This document shows positions 5,918 to 12,539 of a stretch of DNA of 12,539 nucleotides, piece after piece. Origin of the DNA: JABCPE02 sp963517805. Lineage in GTDB: Bacteria; Bacteroidota; Bacteroidia; Flavobacteriales; Weeksellaceae. How positions within the stretch are numbered: the stretch's first letter is position 1; each line of letters starts with the position of its first letter. A program made the translations under genes and the position numbers. The notes under the pieces were generated by a model. That model was given only the letters and a program-made list of their open reading frames with translations. It was not told the origin of the DNA and did not search any database. The stretch spans positions 1 through 12,539 of the forward strand of contig CAUQHD010000037.1 of assembly GCA_963517805.1 (NCBI GenBank), written 5' to 3'.

Positions 5918-7570
5918 ATGAATTATTTATTAACTTATGCCCTTTATATACTGATACTGAGTGTATTAATGGGTATTTCTACATGGAAATTATTTAAAAA
6001 ACTGGGATACAGTCCGTTAGTGGCTTTCGTTCCATTTTATAATTATTTTATTGTCCTTAAAGAGACTAAACATCCAAAATGGTGGGTAGTTCTGGCTTAT
6101 TTTCCCATTGTGGGGACTATCATGATGACGATTTTTCATTTATTTTTAATGAAAAAATTTGGAAGAGACAGCATTGGGCAGAAGCTTTTAACTATCGTGC
6201 TTCCATTTATTTATATGGCGGTGGTTAATTATTCATCGGATGTTAGGGTGATTAAAGATTATGATGAAGATGACAGAAAAGAAACGGTTTTAGGTTCTCT
6301 CACTTATGCTGTGGTTTTTGCTACGCTCGTGCATACTTTTTCTTTTCAGCCGTTCGGTATTCCTACGGGGTCTATGGAGCGGACACTATTGGTCGGCGAT
6401 TTTCTCTTTGTAAATAAATTAAGCTACGGTTATAGAATGCCAATGAGACCTTTGGCTTTACCATTTTTACAGGGAACTATTTGGGATACAGGAGAGAAAG
6501 GAAACCCAAAAGACGACCCGAAATCTTATGTAGAAGCTGTAAAACTACCCTATTGGAGGCTTCCAGGCTGGGATAATGTGCAGAGAAATGATATTGTGGT
6601 GTTTAACTATCCTGATGACAGCGTGCATGTATCCATTGACAGAAAAGATTCTTATGTAAAAAGAGCCGTAGCTGTAGCTGGAGATGTATTGGAAATAAAA
6701 GGCGGAAAATTATTTATTAACGGAAAACCAGAAGAGGTGATGGGCGATGCCGAAATGCAGCAGTCTTATGATGTAGCAGCATCTTCACCATTAGATATTC
6801 CAAGTTTGTATAAATATCTGGGCTTCCTTCCTGTGGTAGAAAGAGGGCAGAACACAAAAGGAGAATATATCTATTATTTCAGCGGGCTTACATCACAGTT
6901 GGTAGAGGAAATCAAGCAGATACCAGAAGTTATCTCTGTAACGCCTAAAATTCAGGAAAAAGGAGTGAAAGATGTTGCACATTATCTTAATCTTGAAGCA
7001 TCTAAAAGAGAAGGCATTTATGTAGAGAGTAAAAAAATAAACTATTCATCTTCTATATTTCCATTTAACAAAGATTGGAATAAGGATTGGTATGGGCCAT
7101 TACGAATACCTAAAAAAGGGGATGTTATTACGCTCACGCAGGAAAATCTGCCAGAATACAGGACTTTAATTACAAAATATGAAGGAAATATTTTAGAATA
7201 CAAGGGCGGAGCTGTTTATATCAATGGAGAAAAGACTGATAAATATACTGTAAAACAGGATTATTACTTTATGATGGGGGACAATCGGGATGCTTCTTTA
7301 GATTCCAGATATTTTGGATTTGTTCCCGAAACTCATATTGTGGGCAAACCTATGTTTACATGGATGAGTATTGAAGGGCTTTTTAGCAACGACCAGTCTC
7401 ATTATCAAGCTAATGGAAAGAAGCTGCGTTTTGATAGGATGTTTAAGGCGACCAACACAGGTAATGCAGATAAAGCCTCATATTGGTGGCTTGCGGTTAT
7501 CCTCCTTACATTATTCTTCGGGTGGGAATATTTTGTAAAATTCTTTAAAAAGAAAAAAGAAGAAGACTAA
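5918..7570 (+). CDS. lepB: Signal peptidase I with N-terminal membrane domain
   Basis: This membrane serine/lysine peptidase removes signal peptides from exported proteins. At 550 residues it is much longer than the E. coli type. Residues 1-105 carry about four hydrophobic segments and resemble the DUF5684 domain often fused to this enzyme in Bacteroidota. A further hydrophobic segment (about 127-142) precedes the catalytic motif PTGSMERTLL, with nucleophile Ser152. The general-base Lys is K248 in DSYVKRAVAVAGD. MGDNRDASLDSRYFGF, the last conserved box, is at about 453-468. An insertion of roughly 170 residues separates the Lys box from this box. A C-terminal membrane helix (about 521-541) ends in KKKKEED. 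The start codon is 46 nt after dapB, so it may share that operon. Confidence 0.95.
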   Translation: MNYLLTYALYILILSVLMGISTWKLFKKLGYSPLVAFVPFYNYFIVLKETKHPKWWVVLAYFPIVGTIMMTIFHLFLMKKFGRDSIGQKLLTIVLPFIYMAVVNYSSDVRVIKDYDEDDRKETVLGSLTYAVVFATLVHTFSFQPFGIPTGSMERTLLVGDFLFVNKLSYGYRMPMRPLALPFLQGTIWDTGEKGNPKDDPKSYVEAVKLPYWRLPGWDNVQRNDIVVFNYPDDSVHVSIDRKDSYVKRAVAVAGDVLEIKGGKLFINGKPEEVMGDAEMQQSYDVAASSPLDIPSLYKYLGFLPVVERGQNTKGEYIYYFSGLTSQLVEEIKQIPEVISVTPKIQEKGVKDVAHYLNLEASKREGIYVESKKINYSSSIFPFNKDWNKDWYGPLRIPKKGDVITLTQENLPEYRTLITKYEGNILEYKGGAVYINGEKTDKYTVKQDYYFMMGDNRDASLDSRYFGFVPETHIVGKPMFTWMSIEGLFSNDQSHYQANGKKLRFDRMFKATNTGNADKASYWWLAVILLTLFFGWEYFVKFFKKKKEED

Positions 7571-7580
7571 ATTACACAAA

Positions 7581-7606
7581 GGACACGGATTTTTTTCGTG
7601 TCTTTT
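7581..7606 (+). terminator. Weak possible terminator after lepB
   Basis: GACACG (7582-7587) pairs with CGTGTC (7597-7602) around a 9-nt T-rich loop, and flanking A and T runs could extend the stem. The following T run is only four bases, so termination, if any, is probably partial. Confidence 0.35.
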
Positions 7607-7627
7607 GAGGTTTTAAATAAAAATTAA

Positions 7628-8899
7628 ATGATTCCTCTTGCAGAAAAATTACGCCCGAAGAAATTTTCGGATGTCCTTGGGCAGGAGCATCTTACGGGTG
7701 AACAGGGAGTTATCCGAAAGATGGTAGAAAGCGGTACGCTTAATTCTATCATTTTCTGGGGACCGCCGGGAACGGGGAAGACTACTCTTGCGGAGATTAT
7801 TTCAGAGCAGTCGGGCAGGAAGTTTTTTAAACTCAGTGCTGTGAGTTCTGGCGTGAAGGAGGTAAGGGAAGTCATAGAACAAGCCAAACAGCAGAATCTT
7901 TTTAGCGGAAAAAGCCCGATCTTATTCATTGATGAAATTCATCGTTTTAATAAAAGTCAGCAGGACAGCCTTCTTCATGCCGTAGAAAAAGGCTGGATTA
8001 TTCTGATTGGGGCTACCACAGAAAACCCAAGTTTTGAGGTCGTTTCGGCATTGCTTTCCCGCTGTCAGGTTTATACTTTGAGTTCTTTATCTTATGAAAA
8101 ATTAGAAGAACTTTTGGAAATAGCTGTTCGTAGATATAATCAAGATACTGGGAAACAATTCGTTATCAAAGAAAAAGAAGCATTGATACAATATTCCGGC
8201 GGAGATGCCAGAAAGCTTATTAACTCTTTGGAACTGGTTCTAAATCAGTTTTTAACAGAAAATAGAACGGAAATTACGAATGAACAGGTGCTTTCTGTTT
8301 TGCAGGAAAATATGGCGCTGTATGACAAGAATGGCGAGCAGCATTATGATATTATTTCGGCGTTTATAAAGTCTATCCGCGGTTCAGACCCTAATGCGGC
8401 GGTTTACTGGCTTGCGCGGATGCTGGTAGGCGGTGAGGATATCAAATTCATAGCACGGCGGCTGCTTATTTTGGCTTCAGAAGATATCGGTTTGGCCAAT
8501 CCTAATGCGCTGAATGTTGCCAACCAATGTTTTCAAGCAGTAAATGTTATCGGCAATCCTGAAGCACGAATTATACTCAGTGAATGTGCTGTTTATCTGG
8601 CAGTTTCACCGAAGAGCAATTCAACTTATTCTGCGATAAATGAGGCTATGGAAATAGTGAAAAAAACAGGAAATCTCCCTGTGCCGCTGCATCTTAGAAA
8701 TGCACCGACTAAACTAATGAAAGACATGGGCTATGGAAAAAACTACCAATATGCCCATAGCTACAAAGGGAATTTTGTGGATCAAGAATTTCTGCCAAAG
8801 GAACTTTCAGGGACTAAATTTTATACGCCTGGTGAAAACTCCACAGAAAATAAAATTTTAGAGGAATTAAAGAAAAAATGGCGAAAATATTATAAATAG
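7628..8899 (+). CDS. rarA: Replication-associated recombination protein RarA (MgsA) AAA+ ATPase
   Basis: RarA/MgsA is a clamp-loader-like AAA+ ATPase that works at stalled replication forks and is related to eukaryotic WRNIP1. The 423-residue protein starts MIPLAEKLRPKKFSDVLGQEHL, typical for the family. Walker A is GPPGTGKTT at 45-53, Walker B is FIDEIHRF at 100-107, sensor 1 is GATTENPSF at 128-136, and the sensor 2 motif SGGDARKLINSLE is at 190-202. The C-terminal part contains the tetramerisation region with SIRGSDPNAAVYWLARML and ASEDIGLANP. The gene starts 57 nt after lepB with no clear promoter of its own, so it may be reached by read-through from lepB. Confidence 0.96.
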   Translation: MIPLAEKLRPKKFSDVLGQEHLTGEQGVIRKMVESGTLNSIIFWGPPGTGKTTLAEIISEQSGRKFFKLSAVSSGVKEVREVIEQAKQQNLFSGKSPILFIDEIHRFNKSQQDSLLHAVEKGWIILIGATTENPSFEVVSALLSRCQVYTLSSLSYEKLEELLEIAVRRYNQDTGKQFVIKEKEALIQYSGGDARKLINSLELVLNQFLTENRTEITNEQVLSVLQENMALYDKNGEQHYDIISAFIKSIRGSDPNAAVYWLARMLVGGEDIKFIARRLLILASEDIGLANPNALNVANQCFQAVNVIGNPEARIILSECAVYLAVSPKSNSTYSAINEAMEIVKKTGNLPVPLHLRNAPTKLMKDMGYGKNYQYAHSYKGNFVDQEFLPKELSGTKFYTPGENSTENKILEELKKKWRKYYK

Positions 8900-8901
8900 G
8901 C

Positions 8902-8930
8902 TTGGAATTGACAAGATTTTTATAATTTTG
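8902..8930 (+). promoter_or_regulatory. Promoter of ndk (Bacteroidota type)
   Basis: TTG at 8902-8904, an 18-nt spacer and TAATTTTG at 8923-8930 match the phylum consensus. The spacing is identical to the parA promoter. The ndk ATG lies 22 nt beyond, so ndk has its own start site separate from rarA. Confidence 0.7.
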
Positions 8931-8952
8931 CAAAAAAATAAATTTTAAGAAA

Positions 8953-9372
8953 ATGGCAGGAAAGATTACATTTACAATGATTAAGCCAGATGCAGTAGCA
9001 GACGGGCATATCGGAGCGATTTTAGGAAAAATTTCAGAAGCTGGATTTAAAATTAAAGCAATGAAACTTACTCAGCTTACAGTAGCTGATGCTAAAAAAT
9101 TCTATGAAGTTCATGCAGAGAGACCTTTCTATGGAGAATTAGTAGAATTCATGTCTTCTGGGCCTATCGTAGCAGCTGTTTTGGAAAAAGACAACGCGGT
9201 AGAAGATTTCAGAAAATTGATCGGTGCTACTAACCCAGCAGAAGCAGCAGAAGGAACTATCAGAAAAATGTTCGCAAGAAGCGTAGGAGAAAACGCTGTT
9301 CATGGTTCTGACTCTGATGAAAACGCGCAGATAGAAGCAGCATTCCACTTCTCAGGAAGAGAAATTTTCTAA
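8953..9372 (+). CDS. ndk: Nucleoside-diphosphate kinase
   Basis: Ndk transfers the gamma phosphate from ATP to NDPs and dNDPs through a phospho-histidine, balancing cytoplasmic NTP pools. At 139 residues it has the family's usual length. It starts MAGKITFTMIKPDAVADG, containing the conserved TMIKPDAV. The active-site histidine is His117 in NAVHGSDS, and RPFYGELVEFMSSGP lies at about 57-71. It is monocistronic, between a clear promoter and a clear terminator. Its codons favour GCA/GCT and it lacks rare-looking codons, consistent with high expression. Confidence 0.97.
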   Translation: MAGKITFTMIKPDAVADGHIGAILGKISEAGFKIKAMKLTQLTVADAKKFYEVHAERPFYGELVEFMSSGPIVAAVLEKDNAVEDFRKLIGATNPAEAAEGTIRKMFARSVGENAVHGSDSDENAQIEAAFHFSGREIF

Positions 9373-9382
9373 TTAAACAAAT

Positions 9383-9413
9383 AAAAAAGATTACCGTTCG
9401 GTAATCTTTTTTT
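9383..9413. terminator. Bidirectional terminator between ndk and the lipoprotein gene
   Basis: GATTACCG (9389-9396) and CGGTAATC (9399-9406) form a perfect stem, effectively with a GTTC tetraloop. It is flanked by an A run on the left and TTTTTTT on the right. It ends ndk on the plus strand. Because of the A run it can also end the convergent minus-strand lipoprotein gene. Confidence 0.88.
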
Positions 9414-9419
9414 ATTTTA

Positions 9420-9725
9420 TTAAAAATCTAAGTAAAAAGAATTGATATCAAAGAAATAGCTGACTATGGTTCCGTCGGGTTTTTGCACTTTTAGTTCATC
9501 ATAGTAGGATTTTCCTTTGTTTATCAATGCTTGGCTTATAACCTTGCAGCCTTCGCAGTTTTCTCTGATGTATTGGTATTCTTCTGGTACACTGTTTACT
9601 TTTATGGGATTGGAAATAGAAAGTCCCAGTTCACCTTTTTTATTGTCTTTTTGGGAAGGCACGGCTGAGCAAGAAAGCGCAGCAAAATAAACTAAAAAAG
9701 CAAATAAAAATTTTAGATTTTTCAT
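9420..9725 (-). CDS. Small putative lipoprotein, function unknown
   Basis: I do not recognise this 101-residue protein. It begins with a short basic segment and a hydrophobic stretch ending ALSC, which places a candidate lipidated cysteine at residue 19. The -3 position is Ala rather than the usual Leu, so the lipobox is slightly atypical. The mature part is hydrophilic, with a CEGC pair (Cys57, Cys60) and a C-terminal section rich in Tyr and Phe that reads like beta strands. The pair could form a disulfide or bind a metal; this is a guess. It is convergent with ndk, sharing the terminator. The upstream gene on the same strand ends 80 nt away. Confidence 0.72.
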   Translation of the reverse strand: MKNLKFLFAFLVYFAALSCSAVPSQKDNKKGELGLSISNPIKVNSVPEEYQYIRENCEGCKVISQALINKGKSYYDELKVQKPDGTIVSYFFDINSFYLDF

Positions 9726-9805
9726 AATGATTAAGTATTAAATATTAAAAATTCCTTTATTTCATATAATGTATTTCAATCAAATTGGACTAGAGAATAT
9801 ATAAA

Positions 9806-10627
9806 CTATTTGCTCTCTATTGTCCTAAGGGCTTTCTTTATAATGTATTTTGTCTCTCTCGTAGGACTTGATTTTTCCCAATTTCTGCATATTTCTATTA
9901 CAAAATCGGGTCGGGTTTTGCTGGCATCATTTAGCCAATTCCCTACACTATCTTGCACATATTTAGAATTATCAGATTTTAATTTATCTAGTATAGGCAG
10001 ATACATTTCTGGTTTTTCTTTTAATGTTTCTATATGTGAACACCAAACCCCTCTTGGTCGTAATGCTTCTGTACTGAAACGGCGTATGTTTTCCTCTTCA
10101 TTTTCAGCCCAATGAGATAAAAAAGAAATAGAAAAATCCAAATTATTGCTCATTTCTGGGCGTAAAGCCATCCAAATAATCTCTCGAACACCAAAATGAT
10201 TATCATTTACCAGTGTTTTCAACCGATATAGTTTTTCTTCCAAGGAAATACCTGTATGCAGCGCCATAAAATAGCAAGCATAACATCTCAGAGAATCAGA
10301 TAGATGCGAGCTTAATTGTTCAAACAGGATATCATATTGTTTGGTATTTACAAATTTTTCATATAAAAATGTTCCTACAATTTTAATTGTATTCATTGTT
10401 GAAGGTTTCTTCTGGCTATTGATTTGAATAATTAATTCATTAATCATATTTTTATCAATAGCCAAAGCAGGAAAAGTTGTTTTTATAAGTTGAGAATGGT
10501 CTATTGCCAGCCATTCTGTAAGATTTACAGTTTCAATACAACCATTATTTAATAAGGTAAGAACCTCTATAGGAATTTCACCAGCCTTTTTAGCTCCTTT
10601 TCGCTTTTTAATAGCATCTATATTCAT
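9806..10627 (-). CDS. DNA alkylation repair protein, AlkC/AlkD-like HEAT-repeat family
   Basis: This 273-residue protein resembles the HEAT-repeat DNA glycosylases that remove alkylated bases such as 3- and 7-alkylpurines. The recognisable segments are in the C-terminal half. IRRFSTEALRPRGVW at 181-195 corresponds to the family's (V/I)RR-x-(A/S)-x-E-x-x-RPR motif, and YVQDSVGNWLNDASKTRPDFV at 223-243 to its SVxNxLND repeat. The N-terminus up to about 20 is very Lys-rich, which would suit DNA contact. Most of the rest is predictable paired helices with no signal peptide, so it should be cytoplasmic. A probable promoter lies just upstream. I cannot assign it firmly to AlkC or AlkD from sequence alone, and catalytic activity is inferred. 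Confidence 0.78.
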   Translation of the reverse strand: MNIDAIKKRKGAKKAGEIPIEVLTLLNNGCIETVNLTEWLAIDHSQLIKTTFPALAIDKNMINELIIQINSQKKPSTMNTIKIVGTFLYEKFVNTKQYDILFEQLSSHLSDSLRCYACYFMALHTGISLEEKLYRLKTLVNDNHFGVREIIWMALRPEMSNNLDFSISFLSHWAENEEENIRRFSTEALRPRGVWCSHIETLKEKPEMYLPILDKLKSDNSKYVQDSVGNWLNDASKTRPDFVIEICRNWEKSSPTRETKYIIKKALRTIESK

Positions 10628-10655
10628 GCACTATCTGTAGTTTTATAAACAAGAA

Positions 10656-10687
10656 CAAATTTACATTTATTTCTCTCAAAAATACAA
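10656..10687 (-). promoter_or_regulatory. Probable promoter of the AlkC/AlkD-like gene
   Basis: On the minus strand TTG at 10687-10685, a 21-nt spacer and TAAATTTG at 10663-10656 fit the Bacteroidota pattern. The start codon is 28 nt further. The -33 part overlaps the 3' end of the preceding gene's surroundings. Confidence 0.5.
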
Positions 10688-11416
10688 AAAATCAGTATTA
10701 TAGAGTTTCTCTTTTTTAGAATTAAAATGATAACCAAGTCCTATGAGGAAAATTTTTTGATTAAGATTTACTTTCATCTTTTCTAAATTTAGAGAAACAG
10801 GGGAAGTAATATTAAAGTGATATCCGAAATCTAGAAAAAATTTTTTTTTGAAAGGAAATAGAGCAAATCCTGTAACTCCTTTCATACTAATAATACTATA
10901 GTTGTTAACAAGATTGTCATTTATAGTGGTCGTATTATTGCCACTATCTGTTGAAGGAGGAGAGGAGGGAGAGGTTCTTTTCTGTATATCTTCAGTTAAT
11001 TTACCATAGAAAATGATAGAGGGTTTTAGTCCTGCATATAGTTTAATAAAATCAGTTTTGTATACAAAATTGGTTTCTAAATCTATGTGATAAACAGTTA
11101 GTTTATAGCTTGAATAGCGATATTTTTCTAAAAAATCAGGTACGCTGGTTTTAGGGGGTATATAATTATTAATTTTTCCACCAGATTCAATGATTTTTAT
11201 ATTAGTTTGTAATAAAAAATTGTTCTTATAAATATTAAATTCTTTTCCTACACCTATGAACATTCCTGTTTTGACTCCAGAAAGCAGTTTTATACTAGTG
11301 CTGTTAGATGATGCTGTAACACGGGAAAGAGAGGCTCCAGCCGTGATAAATGAAGTGTTTTGACCATTTGAAAGACTGAATCCTAAAATGAAGATTAAAA
11401 GTATGTATTTTTTCAT
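10676..11416 (-). CDS. Outer membrane beta-barrel protein (OMP_b-brl-like)
   Basis: This 246-residue protein begins with a signal peptide (about 1-18, ending SNG, then Q). It then shows alternating beta-strand patterns typical of small Bacteroidota outer membrane barrels, with GVKTGMFIGVGKEF, LYAGLKPSIIFYGKL and FFLDFGYHFNI. A low-complexity insert around 148-163 (SPSSPPSTDSGNNTTT) looks like an exposed loop. The usual barrel end GLGYHF is present near residue 233, but the frame continues for 13 more residues (NSKKEKLYNTDFLYF region). That tail is odd. The gene follows another barrel gene on the same strand, but a terminator separates them. No specific ligand or role can be read. Confidence 0.75.
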   Translation of the reverse strand: MKKYILLIFILGFSLSNGQNTSFITAGASLSRVTASSNSTSIKLLSGVKTGMFIGVGKEFNIYKNNFLLQTNIKIIESGGKINNYIPPKTSVPDFLEKYRYSSYKLTVYHIDLETNFVYKTDFIKLYAGLKPSIIFYGKLTEDIQKRTSPSSPPSTDSGNNTTTINDNLVNNYSIISMKGVTGFALFPFKKKFFLDFGYHFNITSPVSLNLEKMKVNLNQKIFLIGLGYHFNSKKEKLYNTDFLYF

Positions 11417-11433
11417 AAAAATAAAAATACAAA

Positions 11434-11458
11434 AAGGCTACTATCTGATAGTAACCTT
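11434..11458 (-). terminator. Intrinsic terminator between the two barrel genes
   Basis: On the minus strand AAGGTTACTATC pairs with GATAGTAGCCTT, followed by TTTTTGTATTTTT. One pair is U-G in minus-strand RNA and C-A in plus-strand RNA, so it serves the minus strand. It lies 24 nt after the upstream barrel's stop codon and about 15 nt before the next gene's ATG. Confidence 0.82.
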
Positions 11459-11482
11459 TTCATTATGTGGTAACTTAGGTTG

Positions 11483-12175
11483 TTACTTGAATTTATATCC
11501 AACTCCTAATTGGAAAAATCTCTGTTTAGCAGTTACTAAATCATTGAAATTTTTATTTAGAGATGAAAGTCCAAAATTATACTTTCCATCAATAAAAATT
11601 CTGTTGCTAAATGTATATTCAGCACCTACATGAAGACCAAAATCAACAGTAGCCAAATAATTTTTTGCAAAAGAATCAATATTTATGCCTTCTTCTCTTT
11701 CAAAAACAGCTTTTACATCTACACCATCAACTTCTGCTTTAGTTTTAATTCCTGTAATAAAGTTTAAGTTAAAACCACCTAAAACAGAGAATTTATTAAA
11801 TGAATATTTTAGAGAGAAAGGAACAGAAATTTCATGTAAAGTGATGTTTCCTTTTGCTTTGTTAACTCCATTCAAATCAAAATCAACTAACAAATCATTA
11901 TAAGCATTAGGTATTTTACTAAAATCTGCATTAACTCTTGCACCAAGATTGTTGTAAAGAACTTCCCCTTGAATGCTTAAATTATTACCAAATCCATATT
12001 CAGCAACCCCGCCAACATAAAATCCAGATCTGTTTCCTAATAGAGCTTGTGCGCTGATAGCAGGAGAACTTACACTGATATTGGATAAATTGTATCCGGC
12101 TTTTACTCCATACTTAAACTGTGCACTAGCCATCCCAAAGATTGATATTGCACCAATCAATAAAAACTTTTTCAT
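11483..12175 (-). CDS. Outer membrane beta-barrel porin-family protein
   Basis: This 230-residue protein has a clean signal peptide (MKKFLLIGAISIFGMASA, then Q19) and the opening FKYGVKAGYNLSNIS, characteristic of PF13568-type outer membrane barrels of Bacteroidota. Repeated amphipathic strands follow, including GFYVGGVAEYGFGNNLSIQGEVLY, FSLKYSFNKFSVLGGFNL and GLHVGAEYTFSNRIFIDGKYNFGLS. It ends GVGYKFK, a normal C-terminal beta signal apart from one extra Lys. It has a probable promoter upstream and a terminator just after its stop. The substrate or partner is unknown. Confidence 0.86.
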   Translation of the reverse strand: MKKFLLIGAISIFGMASAQFKYGVKAGYNLSNISVSSPAISAQALLGNRSGFYVGGVAEYGFGNNLSIQGEVLYNNLGARVNADFSKIPNAYNDLLVDFDLNGVNKAKGNITLHEISVPFSLKYSFNKFSVLGGFNLNFITGIKTKAEVDGVDVKAVFEREEGINIDSFAKNYLATVDFGLHVGAEYTFSNRIFIDGKYNFGLSSLNKNFNDLVTAKQRFFQLGVGYKFK

Positions 12176-12205
12176 AATTGATATACATTAAAATTTAAAA
12201 CTCCG

Positions 12206-12235
12206 CGAAGATAATACAAAAGATGAAATTGGCAA
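12206..12235 (-). promoter_or_regulatory. Probable promoter of the 12175 barrel gene
   Basis: On the minus strand TTG at 12235-12233, a 19-nt spacer and TATCTTCG at 12213-12206 match the phylum form except for one base in the -7 element (TTCG for TTTG). The ATG is 30 nt downstream. Confidence 0.45.
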
Positions 12236-12276
12236 AATTTTTTAAATAAAATTAGTACATTTAGCTTTTTAAAACT

Positions 12277-12284
12277 TATTTTTG
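12277..12284 (+). promoter_or_regulatory. Probable -7 element for the exonuclease gene
   Basis: TATTTTTG is identical to the -7 element of parA and sits 17 nt before ATG 12302, similar to the parA distance. No good TTG lies at the -33 position, so support is partial. Confidence 0.45.
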
Positions 12285-12301
12285 TATTCTATTTTATTTT
12301 T

Positions 12302-12539
12302 ATGATAAAGAGTATTCCTATAGAGCGGATTTTGTTTTTGGATATTGAAACGGTTCCTCAAGTTGGAAACTGGAATGAAGTCCCTGAAGAAGAAAAAAAT
12401 CTTTGGGATAAGAAAACTCTGCGACAGCGCGGAGAAGATGTTTCAGCAGCGGATTTCTATCAGGAAAGGGCTGGAATTATGGCGGAATTTGGCAAAATTA
12501 TCTGTATTTCTGTGGGAATGCTGGAAAAAGATAATTGTT
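12302..12539 (+). CDS. Predicted PolB-like 3'-5' exonuclease (partial, C-terminus off window)
   Basis: The first 79 codons of a gene that runs off the window start at ATG 12302. ILFLDIETVPQV places the Asp14/Glu16 pair of exonuclease motif I (DxE) at the start of an RNase H-like fold. KTLRQRGEDVSAADFYQERAGI and MAEFGKIICISVGML follow, matching the family of stand-alone 3'-5' exonucleases related to DNA polymerase B proofreading domains (PF10108-like). These proteins are expected to degrade DNA from 3' ends using two metal ions; the actual substrate is not known. Motifs II and III are beyond the window. It is divergent from the barrel gene. Confidence 0.82.
   Translation, partial: MIKSIPIERILFLDIETVPQVGNWNEVPEEEKNLWDKKTLRQRGEDVSAADFYQERAGIMAEFGKIICISVGMLEKDNC

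Noticed and set aside
9790..9825. Inverted repeat TAGAGA/TCTCTA at the end of the alkylation repair gene
   Set aside because: A six-base AT-rich stem with a 17-nt loop and no T tract is too weak to call a terminator.

Overview
The window looks like chromosome from a member of the Bacteroidota, most likely class Flavobacteriia and close to the Chryseobacterium/Riemerella/Elizabethkingia group. The evidence is the AT-rich sequence, a SusC/RagA-type receptor, a DUF5683 protein, the two-part Bacteroidota signal peptidase I, signal peptides ending in A/S-Q, and several promoters of the Bacteroidota form TTG-N18..21-TAnnTTTG without clear Shine-Dalgarno sequences. This placement comes from recognising families, not from a database search.

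Layout. Positions 1-1358 (minus) hold the N-terminal 452 codons of a SusC/RagA TonB-linked outer membrane transporter, cut by the window edge. Positions 1359-1834 hold no ordinary gene, but this is the most interesting part. Here a promoter is followed by two tandem attenuators, both reading toward susC. Each has a 15-16 residue Met-rich leader peptide (MCMDMMMWVFRKPQFL and MMGMMMWLCKRPQFL), a strand-specific intrinsic terminator, and an antiterminator that pairs the last codons of the leader with the 5' arm of the terminator. Next comes prmC (minus). It is divergent from a plus-strand housekeeping run: parA, parB, a DUF5683 membrane protein, dapB, lepB, rarA and ndk. The ndk gene has its own promoter and a strong terminator.

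From 9420 to 12175 the genes are on the minus strand and more accessory in character. They are a small lipoprotein of unknown function, an AlkC/AlkD-like HEAT-repeat DNA alkylation repair protein, and two tandem outer membrane beta-barrel proteins separated by a terminator. At 12302 a plus-strand gene for a predicted PolB-type 3'-5' exonuclease begins and runs off the window.

How it works together. ParA and ParB segregate the chromosome. DapB makes the lysine/diaminopimelate precursor. LepB processes exported proteins, which would include the SusC-type receptor and the beta-barrels. RarA acts at stalled forks, Ndk balances NTP pools and the AlkD-like protein repairs alkylated bases. The susC leader region suggests that receptor synthesis is switched on when ribosomes stall at Met (or Trp) codons, so nutrient import would be tied to amino-acid, perhaps sulfur amino-acid, supply.
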